The notes beneath the pieces are model-generated. The model searched no databases. It was given only the letters and a program-made list of their open reading frames with translations, and was not told where the DNA came from. This document shows, in pieces, positions 1 through 10,545 of a stretch of 64,000 nt of DNA. A program made the translations under genes and the position numbers. This DNA comes from Trichobilharzia regenti. Taxonomy: Eukaryota > Platyhelminthes > Trematoda > Strigeidida > Schistosomatidae. Where the stretch lies: NCBI GenBank assembly GCA_944472135.2, contig OX235262.1, positions 169,197,509 to 169,261,508 of the forward strand, written 5' to 3'. Position 1 is the stretch's first letter. Each line of letters begins with the position of its first letter.

Positions 1-100
1 TTTGTGACTGTGGGTGTCTCAGTGAAGATTCGGAATACAGACATCGGTTTCCCGCATTGAGATCACAACGAGTTAGTTTTGTTAGTTACAGAATGCTTAT
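1..100 (+). repeat. Repeat G fragment
   Basis: The segment from gtgtctcagtgaagatt to the cacaacgagt motif recurs near 2725-2830 and 14370-14475 on the plus strand, near 62470-62530 (plus), and in shorter form near 31700-31770 and 40755-40800 (minus). The core is a 'gatcggtttcttgcgttcaga' type string followed by an acaacgag-like box. I do not recognise the family; it could be the end of a LINE or an LTR. The left end is cut by the window edge. Confidence 0.5.
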
Positions 101-970
101 ATGTACCAATCAGAAGTTGCATTTATATACATACTAATTGGCTAAGAACAGTTCGTATTCAATAATCTTATGAATTCAACACAAATGGAATTATAATTCC
201 TTTTTATGTGGATTTAGGGAGAAGGGAAAACACAAAAATATGATTGTCAGTGTTGTTGAACATTGAATAGTTTGTTTGTTCGAACTGGTCTCCATTTGGA
301 GGGAGAAAAGAACATCGTTGGCGGAAAATTGGAGAAGTACAATCTGGAGTATTGTTTAATATTATATTAACGTTTATTTACAGACTTTAGCACTGAATAA
401 CTATTGTAAATCTGTTTCGTTATCTCTTGAAGAATAAACAATCGTGTTGTCCTACCGTTTTCTGTTATTTTGCGTCAGGTAGGGTGCATGATTTTCTACG
501 TACTAGGCTTAGTCTTTTAAAACCAGCGATAGGTCCAGACCTCTGTGATCCTTAGCAGGCTGGTCTTAATTTAGTTCGAAATATTTTAAATAACATGCCG
601 TGGTTCATCTGAAAATGATGTGTACGCTTTTTCAATGATCTCTTTACAATTCAACAAAAAATATTTGCAATAGATAAAACTGACTCATAGTTGTCCGAAT
701 TCAGGAAAACGACCTCTGTATCCTACTACTCGGTTATAAAAACTCCCCACAGAGACGCTTGGTCATACAACAAACCAGAGAAACCAAAACAACAGCTCTT
801 CATGGTTGGATATTTCTGGTTCTGTTCAACACTGACAACATCAAGTCTTCAAAATTACCTCAACAATGCCGTTAGGCTTGGCAGATATGGAGCTAGGTGA
901 AAACGATGGCAGAACATAATGGAGACCTGGGATTGAAGCCCAATGTTCCTCTAAGAACTAGAGGGAGCTA
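101..970. other. AT-rich stretch, no recognised feature
   Basis: No convincing coding region, RNA gene or repeat family was recognised. A 69-codon ORF at 691-900 has no recognisable protein features. The last part, from about 850, begins to resemble the distal end of repeat F seen again near 40925. Confidence 0.4.
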
Positions 971-974
971 TAAT

Positions 975-1600
975 TATAATGAAGTTAGGCAGCTGTGCAG
1001 ATCAAAGTAGCTCTCAGCTACAAAATAGGTACTGTAGAACAAAAATAGAACAAAAATAGTTCACTAAAATTCGACTTAACTACTGGAGAATCAAGAAGAA
1101 TGCTTCCAACACAGTAGGATAAAAACTTTGTCCACAAGAATCATACACCAATCATTTCCGCACAAAATCCAAGGTCAGAATCACCTTCATTCAGTCAAAT
1201 AAAATAACATCATAAGACAACACATCATTAATATCATCAGATATCCACAAAGAATAGCATTAAAATGAAAGATTAAACAGGAACGAAGACAAATAAAAAT
1301 GATCAAGTCAACGTAAGATATGTGAATGTCAGAACAATGATATGCAGTCTCGGAGAACAGGAGATAATAATGGCAAAGTTAATTGAAACATCCATATAGG
1401 TATAAATATTGTGAATAGATTGGTGAGGAGGGATTTCTCAAACATTTATTCCATTTCAATAATCATTCCATTTGTCTTAACTCTCATAACTCCATTATGG
1501 ATAAGATTTTATTTTGATAAATCACACAGTGTTGTACAGTTATATTAACTGATGACGTTTTCAGCACAAACTATTGCTTATAATCATATCATATATCATA
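975..1600 (-). repeat. Repeat F copy 1
   Basis: This block matches, with many differences, 40925-41490 (same strand) and 2020-2700 and 11750-12215 (opposite strand). On the minus strand it ends in an HHR-like motif and a tail ending in caaaataaaatc. No protein family was recognised in it. The tail is shared with loose copies at 42590-42720 and 48545-48660, so F appears to be a dispersed, probably non-autonomous retroelement. Confidence 0.55.
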
Positions 1601-1672
1601 TCGTATATCAGTTAATATAACTGTACAACACTGTGTGATTTATCAAAATAAAATCATATCCATAATGGAGTT
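1488..1672. repeat. 66-bp near-perfect inverted repeat
   Basis: The arms 1488-1553 and 1607-1672 are reverse complements with one mismatch by eye, separated by a 53-nt loop. Each arm is the tail of repeat F. The loop holds the HHR-like core read on the minus strand, so the transcript would place the ribozyme-like core at the top of a long hairpin. Confidence 0.9.
1549..1592 (-). ncRNA. HHR-like motif of repeat F, copy 1
   Basis: Read on the minus strand: stem I ATGAT/ATCAG, core ATGATTA in place of CUGANGA, an extra U, a weak stem II built from AAGC and GCTG, AAAA in place of GAAA, then ACGTC with a minimal palindromic stem III. Positions 3 and 8 are A and U rather than C and G, as in the copies at 41443 and 42622. 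Activity is doubtful. Confidence 0.45.
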
Positions 1673-1674
1673 AT

Positions 1675-1873
1675 TTGATTTTATTTTTTATTTTTTATTT
1701 ACAGCTTGATTCCACACTGTATTTTTGGTACAAGTATGGAATTTTCAGCATGGATATCGGTAGCCCAAATTTTGCAGGCCGACCATAGATATCAGGTGTG
1801 CGCCGGCGTGGGCTCGAACCCCGGACCATGTGCATGGTCGGTGAGAGTCCTAACCACTGTGGCACCGACGCAC
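1675..1873 (-). mobile_element. tRNA-derived SINE A, copy 1, with TSD
   Basis: On the minus strand a tRNA-like head (acceptor-like TGCGTCGGTG, A box around ACAGTGGTTAGGA, B box GGTTCGAGCCC) leads into a body with GATATCCATGCTGAAAATTC and ends in an AAATA-rich tail. An 11-bp target-site duplication, aatggagttat, flanks it at 1664-1674 and 1874-1884. The insertion lies inside the repeat F tail, so it is younger than that repeat. It was probably mobilised by a LINE, as is usual for SINEs. Confidence 0.9.
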
Positions 1874-2019
1874 AATGGAGTTATACTCTACCACATTGCC
1901 CAAGTTTTATACTTATATCAATAATTTAACTCTCATAGTTTTTATTTGACGAAAGCTGACTGATATGAACACGGGTTTCATAAACATAGAAACTTTTTGC
2001 ATTTCGCCTTCCAAGAAAT

Positions 2020-2700
2020 AACGTAAATTATTCCATATGCAGCCTCATCATGTTGTAAAATGCCACTTCATTAATTGCCAGGATTTTATTTTCTCATTAT
2101 TGCGGAGCTCTTTATTTGTATTTGACTGCACAATATTGCTGAGGAGAGCGGAGTTCTTGAGACGTTTTCAAATGTCTGCACCCTAAGTAATGGCCCCATT
2201 GTTTGGCGAATCCCTCCAGTGCGATCTATTTATAATATCGATACTTAGACGCTTCCACTAGATTATGTGTCGCTAATATGATATTTACATATCCCATGTT
2301 GATTTCGACCTTTATCATTTGCCTTTTTCCTTGTTCAGTCTTCAATTTCGGTGCTTTTCGTTGTGATTGTTTTAACACTGACAATGTGTTGTTTAACAAT
2401 ATGAGTTTGTTGGAGTAAATGCAAGTGATTCTGACCTTGGACTGTCTGAAGGAGGCGTTGGTGAGTGAGCCTCGTGTAGAAGACTTTTAACCCCACTTCT
2501 TTGGGAATATTCCTCTAGATTCCAAGGTACCTTTTACAGCTAAAAATTGGTCTACTAATTTTGTCTTACAGTACTTGTTTTGTATTTAGAAACATGCATT
2601 GCCTGTATAACTGCCTCATGTTGCTTTTGAGGCAAACCTGAGTTTTGGTGTTAGAGCTGTCTGATGAAATCACTAAAATACTGATGAATAGTCGTCTTCT
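2020..2700 (+). repeat. Repeat F copy 2
   Basis: It shares an ordered series of short blocks with 11750-12215 on the same strand, for example a 'tgaccttggactgt' block and an 'aaggtaccttttacagct' block. It lies in inverted orientation to copy 1. No intact reading frame is visible. Confidence 0.5.
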
Positions 2701-2724
2701 CCCTATTTTTACAACGTTTCGTGA

Positions 2725-2830
2725 TAGTGTGTGTGTCTCAGTGAAGATCTATTGGGCATACTGTTAGACGTAGAGATCGGTTTCTTGCGTTCAGACCATA
2801 TCTGAATAAATTCGGTCGTTGCATCCTACA
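2725..2830 (+). repeat. Repeat G copy
   Basis: This matches the window's first 100 bases and 14370-14475, with gtgtgtgtctcagtgaagat followed by an agatcggtttcttgcgttc box. It directly follows repeat F here. Function and family are unknown. Confidence 0.5.
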
Positions 2831-3227
2831 CATTATCAAAACGATGAAGAGGTAGTGAAACGATATGTCCAGTACTAACATATCTCACTGAAAAAGACTA
2901 CTAGAATGTCAGTGAACGTTTTTCTTTCTCAAGAATAAACTAGTTGAATAGATTCAGGATAATACAATAGCCTTTATGACATTTTGTGCGCTGTAGAAAC
3001 CATCCACTTAATTCATAATCCTTCTAAACTGCCGAACCAGTATTTGGCGTCATGTGCTTAATTACTAGACTGAGTTTCTTAAGTTTAAGGACTAGTGAAT
3101 GATTTGGTGTTCCGAATTGCCTTTCATTTTTATTTTCATCCCTGTATCTTGAAAACTTTTATAACTTCTTAGACCCTTGCTTTTATGTATTTCTTACGTC
3201 GCGATATTGACTACATCTGTTATCAGT
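2831..3227. other. No recognised feature
   Basis: AT-rich sequence with no ORF or repeat that I can tie to other parts of the window. Confidence 0.35.
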
Positions 3228-3595
3228 CATAGAACCCCTGTTAACCCAGATACTACTAGGCAGCTGTTTTGACCAAGTAAAGCTTGCGACTCATCTGCAT
3301 TACTGACCCATCATGGTTCGAACCTAGGGCCTTCCAGTTACAAAAGGAGGTCATCAACGTTTCAATCACTAGGACCCGATCTAGTGGGCAGCCTATGAAT
3401 TTGGACCTCTACCAGTTCATGGTTTATGCGCGACTGGCACCAGCCAATGTCATCTATCTTGTGCTTCATACCCTATAGGTGTGTACTGTCAATGAATCTA
3501 AGGCATTAGGACGAAACAGATTACCAGTACAGCAATCTTTGGCTTTCGAATGTCCTCTAAATGATATCAATCCACAGTCAAAATGGTAACAAATC
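3228..3595. repeat. Foldback repeat C, partial inverted pair
   Basis: The left arm (about 3240-3410) carries the tRNA-like B box in inverse form and the 'ctgttttgacc' remnant of the HHR-like tail on the minus strand. The right arm (about 3470-3595) reads forward through gtactg...aggacgaaacagatt. Both arms are badly decayed. The 64-codon ORF at 3284-3478 falls inside the repeat and is not a gene. Confidence 0.6.
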
Positions 3596-4339
3596 AATTA
3601 CTTACAAACTAACTTTTGTATATTTTAAATAATTAGTTAATAAGTAGAATTCCGAACTGATAATGCATGAAAGCCAACCTTTTACCATAAACCAAAATTT
3701 TTTAACATCCCTTCAACTTGGATCTAAAATGCGCTTGAAATAAATTACTGGTACAGTCTTAAGATTTATCTTTTGAAGAAGATCAACAGTGCCCTACATA
3801 AACAAAAGTATTTCTGGTAGAAATAATTATACTTAGTGTTCTGTGTACAGCATAGCTGTCGGCTAAAAAATTGTGAAATCAGCATGACCTCATATCAGTA
3901 GTTTAGACAAGTAAATATGTTATCTACAATTTTTAGCACTTCTTTCAACAGATACAGGTCACATTATAACACAATCTCATGTCTCTCAAAATTGAGACAA
4001 AAGTAAGAGCTTATTGCTTATAGCGTATTCATGATATGTGATCCCCTGAAGGAAGCAAAACATATACTAATTCAGATAACAGTTTATGGTGTTTTGATTT
4101 CATGAAAAATTGTTGTCCAGACACCGAAAAAAAAACAAAAATAAATTTTGAGGGTTATATCTCCAGGGGAATGTATTTTTGTTTATTATGACATAATAGG
4201 AAACGCAAAACGGTGTTTCAGGCATGGGATTAAAACTATCACTTTAATGATATCCTGGTTTTACTAGCCGCAAAATATTTAGCGGTAAATGACAGAAATA
4301 TTACGTGTATTTATGGCCGTAAGATTTACTCTGATTGAA
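3596..4339. other. AT-rich, no recognised feature
   Basis: No ORF of note, no repeat match noticed within the window, and a short A-run near 4125-4140. Confidence 0.35.
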
Positions 4340-4560
4340 CACTAACTAGTGTCATGCGCCTAGTCCTTGGGCGTTGGTGTCGATTGAATCCTATCGGTCA
4401 AATTGGTAATGTGGCCACTATGCTAGGTGGCTGGCAGTTATGGTTCAGTGTGAATCGTTATCATTATCAGATAGTTGAGGGCACTCAGAAGGTAGTCCTC
4501 CATTTCGGTTTCGTTCCTATTACTACTCATCAGGGCGTACCTGCAACGCCCAAAGGCGCG
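4340..4560 (-). repeat. SINE-like repeat D, inverted copy
   Basis: The string around 4405-4430 (aatgtggccactatgctagg) is the reverse complement of blocks at 11060-11090, 48350-48370 and 63440-63465. The copy lacks the tRNA-like head seen at 48135. It lies directly upstream of a LINE tail. Confidence 0.5.
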
Positions 4561-4569
4561 TGTGTACTG

Positions 4570-5430
4570 CTCATCAGTCCGCTCCGTCCTCCTTTATGGC
4601 TGTGAGATCTGGCCACTGAAAGTGGAAGACATGAAAAGATTAGCTGTCTTTGATCATAGGTGCCTACGCTCTATCTCCTGTGAGAAGTGGTATAACAAGG
4701 TGAGCAATATCGAGGTTAGGCATCGGTTGAGTGCTAGGTAAGGAGAGGAAATCAATCGAGGAGGCTGTGAAATTACACCGACTGAGATGGTTAGGACATG
4801 TGTTACGTATGCCTAGTCATCGCCTTCCTCGACAATGGGCAATGTTAGCTGACATACGCTGGACCAGGTTGGAAAAGAGAAGGCCAGTGGTGGTCAAACC
4901 AAAACATGGCACTAGTCAATGAAATCCACAACAGTTAGTCTAAGCCACGTAGGAAAGTGTAGACTTCCTGGTTGGGGTCCTCGAGATGGTAAAAACCAAT
5001 GGTGGGAAACAATTGGTTAATTGGCTCAAAATAGTTGTCAATGGCTAGCGCAGATGCATCCACTCCTTGTGAATTCCAATGATACTATCTTGTTCTTCGT
5101 TATTACTCTTCCTTTGTCTCACACCTCTGTTTACTGTCTATATTACGCATTTCTTCCTACTTTCTTCTTTTGCTTTGTGTGCCACATCGAGCGTGGTAAC
5201 TCGAACTGCCGAACATGTGTGCAAAGTTCTACGTCGAAAACAGACAGACAGACTTTGAGGAATCTCGTGTCGCCTCTGAGTTTCGAACTATGTTTGCAAC
5301 ATTGGAATTCTCGACTGATGGAACTCAGTTTGCACCAAACAAAGGACCAGGGGCATGGCGCTTGTCAGTCTCCAATCAAATTATTCATTACAGTCCTACA
5401 AAAAATCAGTCGCGATCCCGAATGACTCCC
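4570..5430 (+). mobile_element. Non-LTR retrotransposon C-terminal and 3' region (LINE o)
   Basis: Several plus-strand frames between about 4580 and 5020 spell a typical LINE region downstream of the reverse transcriptase: LLYGCEIWPLKVEDMKRL, then HRCLRSIS, then LHRLRWLGHVLRMPSHRLPR, then a GRCRLPGWGPRD-like stretch. Stops and frameshifts break it, so it is a dead, 5'-truncated copy. It is not the RTE type described elsewhere in the window, because the sequence around WLGHVLRMP differs from the WIGHTLRK region of those copies. The following untranslated part (5100-5260, pyrimidine-rich, then gccacatcgagcgtggtaac and a cagacagacagac run) recurs inverted at 57895-58180. The 134-codon ORF at 5021-5425 crosses this tail and is unlikely to be a separate gene. 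Confidence 0.75.
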
Positions 5431-6159
5431 CAAAAGTAACGTCTCTGACTGCAGGACTGAATGAAATGCGTTCAAAGCTTAGAGAAGACATAAACTCTTC
5501 CAGGGCTTCAGACACACTTTACTGACTGGCAAGTACCGAGAAGCACAAAACCAAGGTCCAAGACATCGTACCGACTGCGTCCAAACCATGTTACAGCAGT
5601 AAAAGTTAACAGTGACCGAAATAACAATTTTTTCAAGAAGTGTTCCACTGAATTTATGCACATCGAAATTCTTTTGTTCTTCATTCATTGCGTTCTGAGT
5701 GGAAAACAGAGCTTCAAACAGCTGACGTTTCCCTAGCAGTTGCTTCGTTAACATAGTGTGAGGCTAGTTGTCTCCAGCCTAACCTTTCCGGTTTTTTTGG
5801 TCGAAATTTTGGAGTGAATTGATTGAGTATTGAAGCCGGACCTCTCAAGTGGTTGGAGAGCCTACTGCCACTGAACCATTCAGGTATGCATATCCAAATA
5901 ATTGTTTTTAAAGGGCTGAGTGACAGGGAACCTGAAAATATTGATTCTTTTTTATTCAGATTCATTGGTTGTGATGAAACTGTACAGTTATGAGCACGGA
6001 ACCAAAGACAAAATGCTCTGCCTAAAAAAGTACTGACCTTTTCATGTATTCCTTAATAGGAGTGGTTTTAGTTCCTAAATAAATAGTTTTTTTCCGTTTT
6101 GATACAAGCGTTTGGGCTGCTAACAACATCGGTCATGAATGAATCTCGGTTAACTGTCT
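5431..6159. other. Mostly unassigned, with one tRNA-like segment
   Basis: Apart from a tRNA-like segment at 5815-5885 I recognise nothing. Two minus-strand ORFs (5479-5754, 5714-5965) have no recognisable domain, and the second runs through the tRNA-like segment. Confidence 0.35.
5815..5885 (-). repeat. tRNA-like SINE head, single copy
   Basis: The minus strand reads CCTGAATGGTTCAGTGGCAG (A-box-like) followed about 30 nt later by GGTCCGGCTTCAATACTC (B-box-like). The clover-leaf is imperfect, so it is more likely a SINE head than a functional tRNA gene. Confidence 0.4.
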
Positions 6160-7285
6160 TCGAATTTGCATCCATATATATACTACTACAAGGCGCCGCC
6201 TAAAATTATACATGTCATCCAGCAGTTGACGGCAATGCTGCATGAAGGTAATCCACAACGGGAAACTAACAGAATCCTTCAAAGTGAAGACGGGAGTGGG
6301 ACAAGGCTGTCTACTATCTTCACTGATTTTCGTGATTGCGATAGAGAGGATAATGCGACAGACAGCGGCGGGCAGTGAGGAAACAGGCATAAATTGGACT
6401 CAGTCGAACAAATTGGAGGATCTGGACTTCACCTATGATATATGTCTGATTTCCCACAAAGTGAATGATATGCAAGTGAAAAGCAACAAGTCGGCAGAGG
6501 AAGCATCCAGAGAAGTTATGACTTCAGGTGAACATAGAGAAAACAGAGGTGATGAAGATTCCTGGTCAACAGCAGCAACAACAACAACAGACAACAATCA
6601 GCATAAATTGGAGGAATCTGGAAAAAGCAACCTCCTTTATCTACCTACCTATTTATCTGAGAGGCATTGTTTCAAATACAGGTGAACGGAACTGATGGGG
6701 ATATCAAAGCAGCGAGGATCATCCGGAGAGCAAGGCAAGCTTTCATTTCTCTCAAGTTTGTGTGGAAGTCAACACCACTCAGCATGAAAAGCAACATCCG
6801 GAGTTTTAACTCCAATGTTAAGTCAGGGCTTCTGACTAGAAGCATGAGAGACTTGGTGCCACACCTCGTCACGAAGGCCACTTCCATCAACAATTTTCTT
6901 CGCTCAACACAACTCAAGATCAGATGGTCAGAAAAGATCAGCAGTATTGAGGGATCTCTGGCAATGAGGGAACCAACCCAACAGGAACTAACTGTGCTAC
7001 AAATAAGCAGGAAGAAATGGAGGTAGATTGGTCATACTCTGAGAAAACAGTTCATCAAGTGATATCACACGCTAGACAATCGTTCGAGTGGAACCCGAAT
7101 GAGAAGCAGCATGTAGGTTGTCATTGCAAGAGTGACAAGGAGGAGGTCATGTATAGAGGAGATGAAAGCATGTGGGCAGATGTGGAGTCAATTGAAAACG
7201 TTGGGAGAGAACCAAACGCATAGGAGACATAAGGATCAAACCCTATGTTTCTCTGAGAACTTAAGAAAACAATAACTTAATAATA
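6160..7285 (+). mobile_element. RTE-clade (SR2-like) LINE, 3' half
   Basis: Joined frames give the second half of an RTE reverse transcriptase and the C-terminal region. Visible are NGKLTESFKVKTGVGQGCLL (RT block around the conserved GxxQGxxLSP), LEDLDFTYDICL (the FADD box, here FTYD, so a catalytic aspartate is lost), then the SNTGGTDGDIKAARIIRRAR block, VKSGLLTRS, LKIRWSEKISS, and a broken WIGHTLRK-type C-terminus. At least two frameshifts split the copy into ORFs at 6242-6685, 6667-7026 and 7017-7223. The 5' two thirds, including the endonuclease, are missing. It faces the next RTE copy tail to tail. It is a dead retrotransposon with no host role visible. Confidence 0.85.
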
Positions 7286-7374
7286 TCATTGCTTATTTGA
7301 TTGCTTTTCAGTTTCGTGAAATCAAGTAGTTATATTCTAGATACCTATTTGTACAGTGGATAAAGAATTTACTC

Positions 7375-7810
7375 AGTTCGTTATTATTATTCTCCCTTGT
7401 TCTAAGTTGAGCATGGCGCTACAGTAGAGCATTTCCATACTGCCCTGTTCTCTGCAGTGCTCTTTAGATGGTTCTACATCCCAACCTCAATAAGTTGACA
7501 TTCGCCCACACGACCTCATTCATGCCAAACTCGGACTTGTACCCTGCTCGTCTCATACAACTGAGGCCTGGTCCGGCGCGTAATGTCATTCAGCGTTTTC
7601 CTCAGCTTGTGTCCCATCCATCTCCATTTCCTTTAGCATATCTGTTGGTCTGTGGGTGGTTAGTTCGTTCTTTCTCAGAGTTTCTCTTTGATAATCCTTT
7701 CTGGTCTTCTATTTGATCTTTAGTTTGTAGCTGTAGCAAAGGTGGCCGTTGATAAAAGCCTGCAGTCTGTCAAAATGCTTTTGGTGACACGCCAACTCTA
7801 CTTTAAAGAA
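7375..7810 (-). mobile_element. RTE-clade LINE, 3' end, inverted
   Basis: On the minus strand this matches the C-terminal and 3' region of the RTE copies at 33440-34444 and 44950-45657: the end near gttattattattctccc, the 'ccatctccatttcc' block and the 'ttgataaaagcctgcag' block are in the same order. Only about 430 bp remain and no frame is open over its length. It sits less than 100 bp from the opposite-strand RTE at 6160-7285. Confidence 0.75.
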
Positions 7811-7814
7811 TAAA

Positions 7815-8420
7815 TATCTAACAACTTTGTACGCACGACCGACAGTAATTCCTTGAATGAAAGATTAAGTACCTAGACTAACCACTTCCAGTTGTATCTA
7901 CCAATAAACTGCGCTTGTGATGGAGCGAGTTATATCGGCCGTTACTCTAGGAACTTGATTTTTCGTGCTCGAAAACAAATCCCAGCATAGCTAAGTGTTG
8001 GTGTAGTGGAAACCATCAACAGTTCGATATTAGACCATATGATACAAACCGGCCACAAAATCAGTATTGTAGAATCCTCCTCCATCATCTACCGGGTACC
8101 AAACAACCTACCAAAATCATCGAGGTACCGCATACTCCAAACAGCGGAGGCTATTGCGATTTGCCCTAAACAACTAGTGCTTTGGATGCAGAGGAAGCAA
8201 GTCCAACCAGCCGCTTCTACTGCTTTGGGCTGCCTTCAGTGAAGACTATAAATTCACGAATCTGTGTTGTTTTCTTTTCTAATTTCTCTGGCGTTCAGTT
8301 TATTGCTGTAATGCTACTGAATTGTGATGTATTGATATTATTGACTCGCTGTTATTTGAACATTACTCTTGTTCGTAACACTGATTCATTCACTATCATG
8401 TGGTGTTTACTTCTACTATG
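7815..8420 (+). mobile_element. Penelope-like element PLE-3, endonuclease end
   Basis: Broken frames show GASYIGR-like residues and NLIFRAR (GIY-YIG endonuclease), then SSILDHMIQTGHKISIVES, then LPKSSRYRILQTAEAIAI and a QRKQVQP ending that resembles the LCxQKxxVxP close of PLE proteins. The ORF 8006-8242 covers the last part. The same order of blocks occurs at 55985-56580 (plus), 51434-51970 (minus) and 61780-62115 (minus). The RT is absent, so this is a truncated, non-coding remnant, and it stops before the HHR-like segment of its relatives. Confidence 0.8.
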
Positions 8421-8439
8421 ACTCTCTTAAGGCAGTGTC

Positions 8440-9540
8440 TTAAGGTCACTGTTGCGCTGACAGGTACCTCCGTGTGGTTCCCGCTGGGTGGGGTAGTTTT
8501 CCGGTTGCCCTAGCTAAATCCTGTCAGGAGGAGAGCGGACTAATTCTTGCCCCTTTGGTTGCCGAACGCGGCTTGTTCTGGTTGTAATCCTCTTTGGTAC
8601 TAAGGCATCTTAGGGGCACTGGGGCACTGACTGCGAACGGTAGCCTGGTCATGAAAACCGAGCAGGAAGGATGTTGGGGAGAGTCGCGTATCCCTATAAC
8701 AAAGGGGCAGCTTGATTCGAACGTTCGGACGACCTGTGAGGGAAATATGTCCGAGACTAGTTTGCTTGTGGATGGTAGCCTTTAAGGCTTCGTCGGACTG
8801 CGATTGGTCGTGGGTTTCCGCGGCTGGTTGAAGGTCTTTAAAACCGTCCAGTGTGGTAATAAAGCGCAGGTAGGTGGCACGATCTTCAGTTGCTTGAGCG
8901 CGTGTCAGGGTTCTGCCCATGATATAGTGGGAGCAGAGCAGCCATGGGAGAAACCGCCGGCGGTTCGGGGACCCACTCTCTCAGACCAGAATGAACATTT
9001 TTGTACAACCACCCTATGAGGGGTATATGACTATTGTCTCTATACAAGAAGCATTTGGGACTTCTGGTGGTTCGGGATGTGGAATGTATTCATGGGTTGA
9101 GATGAAGTGAGTAGGAGCCTCCACAAGAAAGTAGAATCTCCTATTCATGCTTGTCTTGGTCAGCGGAGGGGAGCCAGTGGCGAGAGGATCGTTAGCATTT
9201 TAGGTGCTCTTACCAGCCTTATGTCGATTTAAGGAATTGTCCCTAATCCGAGGACGATGGTTGTATGCTACCTCCAAGGTGGAAGTACAATTATGTGATC
9301 AGACTATGTGAGTGGCCATGATCCGCTGAGGTGGGGCAATATATACCATCTGAGAAGCAGCCATGGTTTGGTTGAGACCGGACTGTGAGAGGTGGGAAAA
9401 CATCTACCGCTGCAGGAGCGTTAATGGGCTGTGTGGCGTGGGGTGCTCGCTTTCATGTCTTAACGTCGCTGAGGTGTTGTCCACTCAGCAGGGATACTGC
9501 CTTTGCGGGGGGGGGAATGCATTTTGGGAAATTATAGTAC
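8440..9540. other. GC-rich island of unknown origin
   Basis: This stretch is visibly richer in G and C than its surroundings and contains CpGs, for example around 8560-8580, 8700-8735 and 8950-8970. It has three modest plus-strand ORFs and one of 106 codons on the minus strand (8600-8920, ending PSAPKMP), none with a recognisable domain. It is not repeated elsewhere in the window. It could be the 5' untranslated region of a LINE, an LTR element fragment, or a host CpG-rich region. A run of nine G near 9509 ends it. Confidence 0.45.
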
Positions 9541-9589
9541 CGCCCTCTCTTCCGGAGGCCTTGTTGAAAATACGATGTAAAACACTCAA

Positions 9590-9770
9590 AATAGCAGTGG
9601 TGTTTACTTTCATGGGATGGAGTTGTCAGCCAGCCTCATGCCCGATCTTCCCTCTTTATTAGTCTTATTACTGGCTTAACGAGGTAAAGGAGTGCATCGG
9701 TGGCCGGGGATCTAACTCTGGACCACCAGCATTGTTGACGAGCATTCTACCGCTGTGCCACCGGTAGATC
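9590..9770 (-). mobile_element. tRNA-derived SINE B, copy 1
   Basis: This matches 17365-17590, 20435-20635 and 58430-58650 on the same strand and 46821-47040 on the other. On the minus strand a decayed tRNA-like head (CGGTGGCACAGCGGTAGAAT) is followed by a CGATGCACTCC and CTTTACCTCGTTAAGCCAG body. No TSD was found. Confidence 0.75.
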
Positions 9771-10194
9771 GCAGATGACCAACAAATAACACCCAAATAG
9801 AGAACATTTAATTAAGTTGCTGCTACAGTAAAGTCGACATTACAAAACTCACAATACTAAATCAGTTCTTAAGCAACTTAATCACATCTAAAACTGAATC
9901 CGTCTCATTGGTGTTTTTTAATCATTCAGTGATATACTTGAGATGCATAATATAACCAGGCATATTTGTATTAGGTTTTCAAAATACCAGTGAGCACATT
10001 TCGGAAGCTATGGAAATATATAACAAGGGATTAGTCCATGCTCCAGACTGAACAAAACTGAGTCAAATGATATGCTGTAAATTGTTATTTCACTGGGAAA
10101 AGCGAATATATCATGCAATGAATTCTGTTGAAAATAACGTACACTATAGAAACACTCTTCCCAATGAAAACCTATTATTATAACTTTCAGTAAT
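9771..10194. other. No recognised feature
   Basis: AT-rich sequence without ORFs or repeat matches that I could identify. Confidence 0.35.
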
Positions 10195-10545
10195 TAGTTT
10201 GTGGGGACAAAATTTGCTTCAGGTCACGCCAGAGAGTACTGGACGACTGTTTCATCCTAGTTCGGGACTCATCTTCAGTACGCACCCGCTGGGTTACGAA
10301 CCCAGGACAGGATAAGCGCATAGACCATTCAGCCAATGAGACCCGATCCAGTCTGGAGTTTTAGTGAGAAGTCGTGACCAGTGGGGCCTTACAGGTCGCG
10401 AGTGAGGATGGAGCTGCCGCCGATGACACTAGCCGGTGACAGTGTCAAAACCACGAATTGGTAGAAGTTAGATTTCATGGGTTGTAGATTGAATCGGGTA
10501 CTAGTGGCTGAATGGTATACGAGCTCGCCTTATTATTATAACTAA
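10195..10545. repeat. Foldback repeat C
   Basis: The left arm reads on the minus strand: a tRNA-like segment, then GTACTG, AAGATGA, GTCCC...GGAT, GAAA, CAGTCGTC, CAGTAC, an HHR-like order with a damaged core. The centre carries gagaagtcgtgaccagtggg. The right arm begins a second tRNA-like head (gtggctgaatggtatacgag) but stops before its ribozyme part. Confidence 0.7.

Noticed and set aside
5021..5425. A 134-codon ORF, one of the longer ones.
   Set aside because: It runs through the LINE o 3' tail and has no domain; the matching tail at 57895-58180 has no equivalent frame.
8600..8920. A 106-codon minus-strand ORF in the GC-rich island as a possible gene.
   Set aside because: GC-rich DNA has fewer chance stops, no domain is recognisable and plus-strand ORFs of similar length overlap it.
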